A DNA stretch of 64,000 nt from Cladophialophora immunda. Its lineage: Eukaryota > Ascomycota > Eurotiomycetes > Chaetothyriales > Herpotrichiellaceae. Location: contig NW_015622546.1 of assembly GCF_000835495.1 (NCBI RefSeq), forward strand, positions 1,924,883 to 1,988,882. Reading direction: 5' to 3'. This document shows positions 45,501 through 56,340 of this stretch, in pieces. The notes under the pieces are model-generated. The model did not search any database and was not told the DNA's origin. It saw only the letters and a program-made list of their open reading frames with translations. Both the position numbers and the translations under genes were made by a program. Every line of letters begins with the position of its first letter. The first letter of the stretch is position 1.

Positions 45501-47848
45501 CGGTAGGGAGCCCAAGTGGTTCTTTGACAATGTAAGAGCCTCTGAGTCTTGAGGATGAAAGGTAGACGAAATGTGAGAGAGTTGGACGGTGTCGTGGGTG
45601 CGGTGTTGCGTTAGCAAGGTGCGTGCAGGCAGGAAGTTCGAGAACGGGGATCGGGAGACACGGTCGATCCAAGGAACTAGGACTCCAACACCCTCAGGTT
45701 CCTAAGCTCATTCGGGGGGTGAAGGTCTGCTCGCTATTCTTGCAGGACAACTCACGAATCATGTTCTCCCTGGTACTGTCACGTATCTGTTGCGTGGATT
45801 TGCTATGCTACGAACTGATCAATGCTTGTTTCTTAAGGTATTGGTGTTTCAATCCACAGGTCGCAGGACAGGCCGCTTCTCCCGCCGCTTCTATCAGACA
45901 ACGAGAAGCATTTTTTGCCACGCCACCCCCTTCCAGTGATCAGAGAGACAGAGCGCGGCGGTAGTCTGGGGGTGCTCAGGGAACTTGTGTGCGAAATGTG
46001 CCACGAGATACAACCCGTTGAGGTAAGGTAGATGGAACTTCCCACGAAAGTGAGTTGACTTTTCGGAGTATTTTCATTTTTCTCCTCAGAGCAACGATAT
46101 GCAGTCGGCCACGCGCTATGCAATCGACAATCAAGGATCATCGTACCCGTGGAGATGGCGCAGGGAAAGGCCCTTTGGCCGCTGTCAACAATCTTCTTGG
46201 GCCTACGCACCCCATTCTCATCCACCCATTAACATCGCCCAGCGGCCCTCCATCCTCGCGGCTCTCAGGTGGGTGTTCCAATCACCATCGCTGTGGCTCA
46301 TGAGGCTCTGCATGGCGTGGGATGAAAAATTTTCTCATTTATTTTTTGATCCCATTTCTTTCCTCGATATCGGCGGCTGCGGAAGAGGCCAAACTTTTGG
46401 TGTTCTGAAAACATTGGCTCAGGGAAAGTCCCTACCGTTTCAGATTGCACCGAAGTGCATACTTTGGTTTTTTTTCTTTCTCTCCGACGACAGAGGCCTG
46501 AGCGCCTTCCCACGTGGGTGTGATTCTTCGGGTGACACAATGAACAATTGTGCTCTGTCAGAACGCAAGGGGTAAACGAAGGGTGGGCAACGCTCCAGTC
46601 CTACTCGTAGGTACCTTTAGGGGGAGGGAGGAGGGTGTGCTCTCAGCGGGGAATGAGGGGCTCTCAATGGCAACCCAGAATGACATAATAGCGATTTGCG
46701 CCGTGCGCGCCTCCTACGAGCACTACGAGGGAGTCAGAGGGCCCTAGGCGGCGTCTGGGCTAGGTGGTCCTGGTGGCACCGATGGTGAGGAGGCTAGCCC
46801 AAGTGCCCGGCAGCCACACCTAGAGCTTATGCCGGGGGTGCGTGAGGCATGAATCTTCACTGCGAGTGCGTTCCTCACCAGCCTAAACCGTGCGAGGAGG
46901 GCTTATCGATAATCATCGCTGATGCCTCAGATACGCGAACAGCAACTACTCCCTGGAATTCACAGCTGTGTTTTGGTCCTGCACCCCTGCACCTCATTTT
47001 CCCATCAACCCGAAATACACCATTGTGTTCGAGTCTGTGTTTCCTACCAGCGGCTGGCGGCAGTCAGAGTTTGGACTCGCACATTGTTTACCCCGAACAC
47101 TCCAGATGACTTGTCTGTTGGCAATGTGATTTGGCACATCCACTCCCCAACGCTGGGACTTTTTACGAGCAGCGAACCTTCTTCAGTGCGAGAGCGTCAT
47201 GCCATTCGCTTGTTCCTTACAAAGCTCGGTCTGTTGCAGCCCACCCTGCAGGGAGGTGTCGGTTGCAATCGGGGCCTTTGTCTGGGGCCCTCGGTACACT
47301 GGGTGAGAGCGTTCATGCACGGGCCTTTCAACCAACGCACCCCAAACACGCTCTGCACATGACGCGCGCAAAGGCAAGGTCACAAACTATCAATCTGGAC
47401 CACTGCAGTGCTTGGAACATGATTGGCCTAGCACGGCGGCCAGATGTGAGAACGGTTTTCTGTACTTGAAGTTCTCCCGCAACACTTTCCCGGCATGCGG
47501 TCACCCTTGCATTTCGAGCCAAACATCGACTTCTAAAGTCCAGGGCATCGGCCACTGGGGCCCAATAATCGCTTCGGGTGCCAAAGGTCCCCTGCCGGTT
47601 GGGATTGTACTCTACATGCTGGTCTGCACCTAAAAGTGCCCCAGGACTCGCAGTCTCGATGCGGTTGACCTGACCATTGGCTGGCTACCTTCTACCTGGT
47701 TGTCATACGCATGATCGGTGACTTTTCTGGGACCTCAAGAACGGCAACCTCAGGTTCTAGGGAGCCGTGGTGACCTTGAGGTACTTAATAATCCACAAGA
47801 CCCCAGACGAATCGAGACTCATTCTTTCCTCCCGGATCTTCATCAAAC
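45501..47848. other. Gene-free stretch
   Basis: No supported gene. An additional 5' exon of the preceding minus-strand gene could lie at 45500-45800, because a coding-like frame at 45358-45492 follows an acceptor-like TATCTAG and has no ATG. Confidence 0.4.
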
Positions 47849-48193
47849 ATGTCTTCAGTGAACAGTCCGCGACCAGACCCGGGCATGTCTCGCATGCAGC
47901 GGGTGAATCGCTACCTTGACCAGAGCTACAACTTCGATCACCTATACGCGGAGATCTCCAGCTCGGAGTACCACAAATACAAACAATCTGAGCTCAACCA
48001 GGTCCTCGACATTCTCATGACCCTTTTCGATTCGACTCCCGGCAGTGCTGTGCCCACGGGTCCCCGTCGCGATCCCCTGCGAGAGCAGCCAGAGCTTGGT
48101 TGGTTTCCCCTCCGCAGAATGTCAATGGTGGAAGGGTTTCTGACAAGTGCCAGCATTCGTCGGAGCCCGCCTACAAGCAACATGAGGGATTAA
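47849..48193 (+). CDS. Small hypothetical protein
   Basis: Single-exon frame of 114 codons starting MSSVNSPRPDPGMSRMQRVN. The middle YNFDHLYAEISSSEYHKYKQ and LNQVLDILMTLFDS segments look like ordered helices, unlike the chance frames around it; the ends are Pro/Ser/Arg-rich. There is no signal peptide, membrane segment or known domain. Supporting features are the ATG context (AACATGTC) and compact composition only. It could be the first exon of a longer gene. Confidence 0.5.
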   Translation: MSSVNSPRPDPGMSRMQRVNRYLDQSYNFDHLYAEISSSEYHKYKQSELNQVLDILMTLFDSTPGSAVPTGPRRDPLREQPELGWFPLRRMSMVEGFLTSASIRRSPPTSNMRD

Positions 48194-49107
48194 TTGGAGG
48201 CTAATATGCCAATGGAATGCATCATGGCACCATCTGCATGTGCAGCTGGCAGGCCTGGCGAGGGTCACCAGTGAGATTGCCGGATCGGCCCGCCGTATCG
48301 GTCTACACTCCCTCCCCGCCTGGGGGTGTCCGCTGGGGTTACGCAGCTACCCTACTAGATCCTCCTTATTTCAAGCTTGGTGCCGGTGTTCGACCGCTGG
48401 GGATATGTGGCATAATTGTTCCCGACACCAAGCGCCAGTCACGAACTCCTCTCGATACAAACCACTAACTAGCATTGCCAACAGAAAAGGCGGTTGGACT
48501 TGTTGATTGTATGGGTACATTTGTTAAGGGTTGGCTGTACCTTGCAGAGTGGGGTGCATGCTTAGGGACTATGTACGGTACTTGTTTGTCTGGAGTAACT
48601 GTGGCTTAGTACTCAGGTACGAGGTACCTCGTACATTTTGGAGGAGTAGAAAGGCCGTAATAATAATTGGGAGCGCGGGTGGGTGGCTGAGTGGCACAGG
48701 TACGAAGCACCGGTGGCTAGGTGGGCGCTATTAGTGCTGTTCGGGGCGCTCTCGGTACTCGGTATTGTTAGGTGCTGTAGTGAGTACTAGTAAGTTTTGT
48801 GTATCGGCCTCATTGGCTCAGCGTCTCATTTTCTACGTCATAACACTCCCAGTCACGTGCACTTAGCCCTAATCATTGGCGGGCATCCCTGTTCCACAGG
48901 CGCCACCTGCCCAGATGTTTTTCCAAACCGCGTCCCAGTTCGACTGTCCATCGTCATCGTGGCACTTCAACCATTGAGTTTTGTCTTCATTGTGCTTTGA
49001 TTGTTTCTTCTCTTTCGATTCTTTATCTTTAGCCCCGGTCAGATTCTGTTTTCCGTTTCTGCTCTTTGAAATATGCTGGCTGGCGGTTTCTTAGTCGACA
49101 AATAAAG
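48194..49107. other. Upstream region of the Ca2+/H+ exchanger gene
   Basis: No supported gene. It contains an 18-bp perfect palindrome at 48617-48634 in a GTAC-rich stretch. The last 150 bases are T/C-rich, consistent with promoter and 5' UTR. Confidence 0.45.
48617..48634. repeat. 18-bp perfect palindrome
   Basis: GTACGAGG followed by TA and its mirror CCTCGTAC forms a perfect inverted repeat without a spacer. It is in a non-coding region about 470 bp upstream of the exchanger gene. Confidence 0.75.
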
Positions 49108-51155
49108 ATGCGTATGCCATTCCCCCTTTCCGCGTGCCCACCTTCTCCTGTTTTTGCTAATCTCTCTGCCCAGATCGCGTGAGAGCATGGGCACATTCAT
49201 CTGCCCACAGGCACAACTTCAACCCCTGGTCGGCCATCCATGACAGTCAAGACTCTTCGGCGAGTAAGAGTCCACCGCAGAGTGAAGATGCGCCGGAACA
49301 GAAACAGCCCAAGGGCTCCGTGTTCAGTCGCGTCATAGCCAATATCAAAGTCGCACTGTTCCACAGTTGGGTGAATGTTCTCCTCGTCTTTGTGCCTGTG
49401 GGCATCGCCATCCACTTTGCCGGAATCAACCAGAATGTGGTCTTTGCTGTCAACGCGGTTGCCATTATCCCCTTGGCTGGCCTTTTGACATTCGCTACCG
49501 AAAGCGTGGCGCATCGACTTGGGCCTACTTTAGGAGCTCTCCTGAATGTGAGTTTTGGAAATGCTGTGGAGTTGATCATATTGTAAGTCTTTTTTTTGGC
49601 CCATGGATTATGCAGTGTGCTGACAGTATGTAGTATGTACGTGATGCTTGACCCCAACGAGACGGCGTCGCTAACCTCCCAAAAGTATCGCCCTAGTCAA
49701 GGATGAGATTCGTATTGTGCAAGCTTCCCTCATCGGCTCACTTCTCGCCAACCTCCTCCTCATATTGGGTATGGCCTTTTTGATTGGAGGGCTAGAATTC
49801 CAGGAGCAGATTTATGACAGCACTGTTACTCAGATGTCGGCTTGCTTGCTGGCACTGGCAGTTCTTAGCCTGCTGATCCCGGTGAGTTTCAATGCTTCGT
49901 GCTGACTCGGGCTCCTCGTCGAGAATATGCTGACTAAATTCATCAGACCGCCTTCCACGCGTCTTTCAGTGACCTTCAAAAAGCTGACCGTGCAGTCATC
50001 AAACTCAGCCGAGGGACTTCTGTGATACTACTCATCATCTACGTGCTGTATCTGCTCTTCCAACTAAAGTCTCATGCATATCTTTACCAAGGAACACCAC
50101 AACACATCATCGATGAAGAAGCCACCCCGGGCATCCTTCAACGTTTCGACTCTACCAGCTCTTCGTCCGCCAGCTCTTCAAGGTCATCTCTTACGAGTGG
50201 AGGCTCACATAGGCGTGTGAGCAAGAGGCTCAGGGCCAAGCTGGGCAGGAGACGGGAGGTGAAGACCGTGATCGAATCTGAAGCGGACAATGGAGAACCC
50301 GCAGTACAGTTTGGTCAGAATGTGATTGATGTCCACGCAGAAAAGACTGCCGAACCACAGGAGATCAAGTCGGGAGATGCATCAATGGAAGGTATGCCAA
50401 CCAATCCTGCTGCAGCTTCAGCCAAAGACAAGAAACCCAACATCGGGCCTCGCGGACTCTCTTTCCGGGCTCCACCAGTTTTCCGATCATCAACACACCC
50501 TGCTCCAAAAGGCAGAGAACCAAATTATCCTTCACATCCCCTTCGGCACTATCAGTCAGCACCTAATGACCAGCAGAGCCAAAGTCCGGGGGCTGCACGA
50601 ATTGCACGCCGCTCTACACCGAAAAGTAACCCCGCGGAGGAAGACGCCCCTCCTATGAGTCAAACCGCATCACTCATCCTCCTGCTTGTCTCCACCGGCC
50701 TTGTTGCACTATGTGCCGAGTTTCTTGTTGGAAGCATTGAGCATTTGGTGGAGGACTCTCCCTTGTCGGAGGCGTTTATTGGGCTAATCATCCTACCCAT
50801 CGTTGGCAATGCCGCCGAGCATGTCACGGCGGTCACGGTCGCCGCCAAGAACAAGCTCGACCTTGCCCTGGGGGTATCTCTCGGGTCGTCTATTCAAATC
50901 GCGCTCTTTGTCACTCCATTCGTCGTGATCCTAGGATGGATCATGGACAAGGACATGTCTCTATACTTCAGCTTGTTCGAGACCGGGTCGTTGTTTGTTT
51001 CCACTTTCATCGTCAACTTCCTGGTCCTAGATGGACGCAGCAACTATTTGGAGGGTGCGCTATTGTGCGCGTGTTACGTGATTGTTGCTGTTGGGGCATA
51101 CTTCTTTCCAGACGGACAGGACCAAAGTTCACTGACAAGTGGGCCCTCGAATTGA
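49108..51155 (+). CDS. Vacuolar Ca2+/H+ exchanger (CAX family)
   Basis: Imports cytosolic Ca2+ into the vacuole in exchange for protons. Exons 49108-49111, 49174-49582, 49686-49881 and 49947-51155 join in phase to 605 residues. Exon 1 is only four bases (ATGC) before a GTATGC donor; without it no upstream ATG precedes HRVRAWAHSSAHRHNFNPW. The two CAX signature repeats are present: NVSFGNAVELI near residue 130 and PIVGNAAEHVTAVTVAAKNK near 490. About eleven hydrophobic segments are split by a long Ser-rich cytosolic loop (residues 250-440) with SSSSASSSRSSLTSGG and basic RVSKRLRAKLGRRREVK. This loop is much longer than in yeast Vcx1 and is probably the regulatory part. The N-terminus is His/Ser-rich. 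Confidence 0.9.
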
Positions 51156-52863
51156 TTTGTGTTCACCCGCCGAAAGTCGTCTTTGCCAATTTGTGTATTC
51201 GACAGAATTGAAGTAGTCGACCTCAATCACGAATCGGCTTTGCAACACGGCTTATAACCCAGAATGGGTTTCTATACTACATGCTCTGGTCTGCACTGGG
51301 TGGCAGTTGGGTTCTCAGGCGGTGACGCAATCGACGACAGTTCCCTTCGCCATGGGAAAGCCCCAATCGATGTCTTGCCGGCTGGAACCAGACAAATTCC
51401 GATGACCTGTATGCAGGACGGCCAAGTTGCTGACTGTCTTGTTGTTAACGTCTGCTGCCTTTTTATCCGGGCGCATATTCCCATACGAGTCAATCCGCCT
51501 TATAATCAAGAGCAACCGATTGGCAATGCGGTCTTTTTCTTGTGGCTCATGGGAGAGGCCTCTTTACAAAACAGAGGAAAGCATAAAGCCCCCGGGTCCT
51601 GAGACGGCGGGTATGCTCTCATCCTCGGGGTTTCATGTGCATTCGCTCGATCGCCGCCTTCAAGCATGTTGACCAGGTGGTCCAGGTGGTCCAGGTAGTA
51701 GAAAGCAGGATGAGGTCTGATCATACCAGAGGGTGTTCTGAGGAGCTTGTTACGGCTAAACAACCTGTGTCGGACAGCCATGGTCACAAGCGGCTCAGCC
51801 TGTTGCATTTGTGGACACATACTTGGTTCGAGCTGCGGCCTTCACAACTCATCTACCAGGATGACTTGGCCATAGCATGAAATAGAAGTTGCGATTGGGA
51901 CTGTGAATGGGAGAGTCGAGACGCACAACATATTAGATACTCGAGAGAGCTGGTTGTGCGAGTTCGTAAAAAAAAAGATATCTGTATATTCCTGAACGGG
52001 CAAGGCTGTGCTTGCTCCACGTGTCCAGCAACGGAGCACGGACACGGACACGGAGCGCGGAGCAGCGGAGCAAGTGACTCACAATCGAAGAATAGTCAAT
52101 TAAAAATTTCATCAACGATGAAAGGCCTCGAGCATCGACGGCAGATGTGGGCGTCGCTGGCCTGACCCTCTTCCTCGCATTGCATGCCCAACCAGGCAAG
52201 TTTCCGTGGGGCAATGTGCCGTTGACTCAGGTGGGGGAAGACATTGACGAAGTGCGAACTCTCTAGAGTGTCGGTAGATACGGAGCAACTAAAACCTACA
52301 GGCTACAGCGAACAGACACGGTGTTCCCTCCACCGCTGGATCCGGACGTTTTCGGCAGTAATTGACCAGCAAACGAAGGCGTACGTTTCCAATTCGAGGC
52401 CAGATTGCTGAAATCGGTTCATCGTCGTGGGTGCCTGGGATATAGAGACACTTCTCTTATCAACTGTCAAGGGATAGTGGATTACTTGTGTTTCAGGGGG
52501 TACAACAGGGGGAGATACACGTCCACAAGCACCTCGACAAGGCTAAATATACGGATACGACGGTCGCTTGCTTGCTCTCTCGCTGCCCGAGTCCGACACC
52601 ACCGACACAGACCCTAGCTTCGGCTACAGTGCTCCGCTCACGAATCCCACATAGGAGTATATAACCCTTGCCTTTTGTCTCAGGGGTCGAAACTGTGAGG
52701 CTCAAGACAAGAACCAGCAAAGGTGGCCTCTGGAAATTTTTAAGTTAACAAGGCGGAGTGGTAGGACTGGGAGACACACCAGGCTACTTGCGAAAAACTG
52801 TTGGAAGGGAAAAAAAAAACGAACCCATATCAACTCTCATCCGCGCCTGTTCGTGATATCAAG
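51156..52863. other. Intergenic region
   Basis: No supported gene in 1.7 kb. A 9-bp tandem repeat and a GGACAC/GGAGC-rich patch (52030-52075) are present. The last 60 bases include an A9 run just before the methyltransferase start. Confidence 0.45.
51673..51699. repeat. 9-bp tandem repeat, three copies
   Basis: CCAGGTGGT twice, then the variant CCAGGTAGT. Confidence 0.8.
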
Positions 52864-53880
52864 ATGGCGTCGACGACATCTCAGAAGTCGAACGACCGGG
52901 ATCCGACATTCCGCAACTACGATTCCTCGTCCGCAGCCAGATACCTCCAAAATCGCCCCAGATACCCTGACACGCTGATTGATCTGATCGTCTCAAAGCA
53001 CACCTCTTCAGGTGGGGAGCTGGACCTGGTGGTCGACGTTGGCTGTGGACCGGGCATTGCGACCCTCTCCCTGGCGCCGCACTTTCAACATGCCATCGGG
53101 GCAGATCCCGGTCAGAACATGATCGAGACGGCAAAGACCGTCCCGTCTACGACGAAATCGGGCGAGCCTATCAAGTACGAGGTCTGCTCGGCCGAAGCGT
53201 TGAGCACATTATCTGCACTCAAAGAGCTTTCAGACACTGGTCTAGAGTGTGTGGATCTCATCACAGCCGCAACCGCGGCGCATTGGTTTGACATGCCTCG
53301 CTTCTGGGGGGAGGCGGCCAAGATCCTCAAACCCGGCGGCAGTGTCATCATCTGGTGCTACGGAGGCCACCGGTGCGACCCGAACAGCACGCCCAATGCG
53401 GAGAAGCTCCAGGACTGGTTCAAAACCTTTGAAGAGGAGGTGATCAGCCCTTACGAGCTGCCCGGAAACCGACTGGCGCGGGAGTTGTACGTCAACCTGG
53501 GGTTGCCGTGGGAATGCCTCGAACGGATCGACGACCCGGCGGATCAGGGACTGAAGACCCTGCTGAAGGAGTTTGATGAGGAACGGTTCGAGAGGATCGA
53601 GTCGAGCCGCGAAGGCCGCATCTCCGAGGGGGTGGCTTTCTCGGAATTTCGCAGGTTGGACTTTGCAAGAATCAAAGCCTTGCTGGGTACCGCCAGTCCC
53701 ATCACCCGGTGGAGAGAGGCCAACAAAGAAAAAGTGGCGAAGGGCGAAGTGGAGGATGTCCTGGACTTGATGGTTCGAAGGACCAAGGAGATCATCGAGG
53801 AGGTGCCAGAGGGGAAAGGCAGGGACTTTGTCGAGAGCGGAAGCGGGATGGTCATATTGGTTGTGAAGAAGAGGAAGTAG
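52864..53880 (+). CDS. Class I SAM-dependent methyltransferase (Tmt1/Crg1-like)
   Basis: Intronless gene, 338 residues. SAM-binding motif I VVDVGCGPGIATLSLA is at about residues 54-69, followed by the acidic ADPGQNMIETAK, CSAEALSTL, and the CVDLITAATAAHWFD segment common to the trans-aconitate methyltransferase-like family. ILKPGGSVIIWCYGG is motif III. The C-terminal half has RISEGVAFSEFRRLDF and ITRWREANKEK. Start ATG 52864 sits right before MASTTSQKSNDRDPTF; the upstream frame has no earlier ATG. No signal peptide is visible. The family methylates small carboxylic acids or lipids; the substrate here is unknown. Confidence 0.87.
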   Translation: MASTTSQKSNDRDPTFRNYDSSSAARYLQNRPRYPDTLIDLIVSKHTSSGGELDLVVDVGCGPGIATLSLAPHFQHAIGADPGQNMIETAKTVPSTTKSGEPIKYEVCSAEALSTLSALKELSDTGLECVDLITAATAAHWFDMPRFWGEAAKILKPGGSVIIWCYGGHRCDPNSTPNAEKLQDWFKTFEEEVISPYELPGNRLARELYVNLGLPWECLERIDDPADQGLKTLLKEFDEERFERIESSREGRISEGVAFSEFRRLDFARIKALLGTASPITRWREANKEKVAKGEVEDVLDLMVRRTKEIIEEVPEGKGRDFVESGSGMVILVVKKRK

Positions 53881-54311
53881 AGATGGTGGGAGGAAGGGGG
53901 GGTTTCTTTGGGGACCGGGGAAATGATAGAGGTATTTTCTAGTGCGTAAGAATTTCTGGTTCGAGGATTTTAGGTAGAGAAGAAGACATCGTAGTCCTTT
54001 CAGGGGGCAGAGCCTTGAGAGCCATCCATGCTTGTACTCGGATCCTTCGACTGCTCTCCCATCGGCGGATTGATTTTCCGAATCCTTGGCAGCAAGGCTG
54101 CTCCTCACAAGGCTGCCAATGCTTCACAATTTTTAAGATTTCTGGTCCCTCTCCGCCTTGACTGCACCGCCATTTGCATCACCGCCAACGATCGCCGTTT
54201 CACGTCCGTGTCTCGTTCAATACAGTCGCTTCCGGCCGTACAGCACTTTCTCTCAGCGGACGACCCAGAGACTATCGCGAATCTTGCGCTCCGTGGCGCA
54301 ACCGGAGGAAA
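53881..54311. other. Short intergenic region before SmD1
   Basis: It holds the methyltransferase 3' flank and the SmD1 promoter. No gene is seen. Confidence 0.5.
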
Positions 54312-54816
54312 ATGAAGCTTGTTAGGTGCGTCGCGCTTCTTATACCTCCCAAGACTGTCTTTATTGGAGTCGCATTCGCCTAGAATGTAGCTGACTGGGT
54401 TATGGTCGACAAGTGGGAGACGCTGTTGCTGACCTCGTACTAGGTTTCTCATGAAATGCGCAAATGAGTCGGTGACGATCGAACTCAAGAACGGCACCAT
54501 CGTGTCGGGCACCATCACCTCGGTGTCTCCGCAGATGAACACGGCCCTGCGGGCGGTCAAAATGACCACCAAGAACCGGTCGAGCCCTTCCGCCCCCGGC
54601 GAGACGGTCAGCCTCGACACGATCAACATCCGCGGCTCCACCATTAGATACTTCATCCTCCCGGACTCTCTGCCGCTCGACACGCTGCTCATCGACGACC
54701 AGCCGAAGCCGAAGAACAAGGCGAGGAAAGAAGGCGATTCGCGCGGTCGAGGGAGAGGGGGCAGTCGGGGACGGGGAAGAGGCGGGCGTGGACGTGGGAG
54801 AGGGAGAGGATTTTAG
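54312..54816 (+). CDS. SMD1: Small nuclear ribonucleoprotein SmD1
   Basis: Core spliceosomal Sm protein, part of the heptameric ring on U1, U2, U4 and U5 snRNAs. Exon 1 (54312-54325) encodes only MKLV plus two bases; after a 118-bp intron, exon 2 (54444-54816) continues [18 protein letters not shown], giving 128 residues. Sm motif 1 is [20 protein letters not shown] and Sm motif 2 is [16 protein letters not shown]. The C-terminus is the RG-rich tail ([20 protein letters not shown]), expected to be arginine-methylated and to aid snRNP assembly. The very short first exon is a recurring feature in SmD1 genes. Confidence 0.96.
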
Positions 54817-56340
54817 AGTCCGTCCGGCGCGCACACCACAAATCTCGGGGGACTGCGAGGTGCACATCTACATTGTCGGACAGGTTACTCTGTTGTCTGG
54901 CGTCCGCGCATACCGGACGACGCCCGTGGTCATCATCAGACCGTCTTGATTTCGATGAGGAATACAGCACCCCTGCAACCAACAGCCCTGCGGCAGGGCA
55001 GAGGAGAGCGGACGCGCATGCAACGAGCCGCTCAACACACACGCACCAATCAATATGTTGTTATGATGGAAATATCACTACACGGGACGCATTACGCAAC
55101 GGTGTCGAGTTGCTACTGCAACGTCGCGGCGGGGGAGGGGTCCTGAAGGAACTGGTTCTGGAGCAGCTCTGCTGCGCGAAGAGACCCGCGACAGCTGGCG
55201 CAGGCGAAAGGTGAATTTGAGGCACAGCGATTGCTGTGAGAAGAAGGCTTGGATTCTCTTGATACCGCGAGACGCTGCAGAAATTATTCAGGCCATGAAA
55301 AAGGGAATTTCGGAACGACCAGATGCTCTCGCAAACTCTTTTCTGCACCTATTTGGTTCCTCGCGTTTTTCCTTGGGCTGTGGCTGTCCTTTTGTCCAAG
55401 ATCGCCATTGCTGACTCGCGGCATCAAGGATGTTTGGCCCTGGTAAGAAGAATTTGCTCCATGCAACTGCGCGATCATTCCCAGTACGATTCACCTACTT
55501 AGCGAACCACAGATCGTACTCTGTACCCAAGTGGTACTTTATCCAAAGCTCGACGCCCCGGAGGGCAACTAATAGCGAGGTTCACCATACTTGTACATAC
55601 CTCGTCTTGAGGCTCGTATCTGCGACCGTCACTCGTGCACTGCAGGACGCAACGACAAGTTGTGGTGGTGGAAATGGAGTGATATGTATTCTCCGCTGCA
55701 TTTTGTTTCGATTATCACTCCAAAGCTCCCCTGTTGGACAATCCCCCTCCAGCAGCCCTAGGGAAGTAATGGGTAATACTCTTATGGGGACAATGACATA
55801 CCAAATCCCCTCCGCCCATGGATGCGCGCGCCATTGCATTGCACCTCCCCGCTTTTTGACGTCCGCCATCAGAAGCCCCTCTTCGTCCTTGCAGGTGAAT
55901 TTGATGCTTTTGCTTGAAATCGTGGACCTCAGCCGGATGGCATAAACCTCGGGCACTCATTATTCAGGGGGTTCACCGTCGGACAACGATGAAGACTCGA
56001 CTCGACTCGAGTCGAGTCGTCGCAAAAGCGACGCTCTCGAAAGGAGTGTTATTCCTCTCCCGTCCGACGACAGGATCTGATGAAAGTTGCGTGATCTCGT
56101 GCCCGCAGGATCATGCGCCTGGACGAGCTCGTCGACATCGCCTGATAGTTGATGCTGATGGTGCATGGTGGCTTGCAGAATACGAGATGGCGCACCACCT
56201 CTCACGATGCCGGGCGAAGAGATATATATATATTTTCATGGTATGTTAGACGCAACGTCTTCTCGGGAATCTTCGTCGATTCAATTTTATTTTATACGCC
56301 CTCCGTATATCAATATCCCCTTGACAACCCAAAAAGAAAC
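54817..56340. other. Intergenic region
   Basis: No supported gene. A frame on the minus strand (55582-55956) looks mildly protein-like but has no ATG at its start, domain or clear splice sites. A 22-bp palindrome is at 55998-56019. Confidence 0.4.
55998..56019. repeat. 22-bp perfect palindrome of CGACT/AGTCG units
   Basis: CGACTCGACTC followed directly by its reverse complement GAGTCGAGTCG, about 320 bp upstream of the membrane-protein gene. Confidence 0.8.

Noticed and set aside
55582..55956. Mildly protein-like minus-strand frame
   Set aside because: There is no ATG at its start, no splice signal in a matching phase, and an alternative frame overlaps it.
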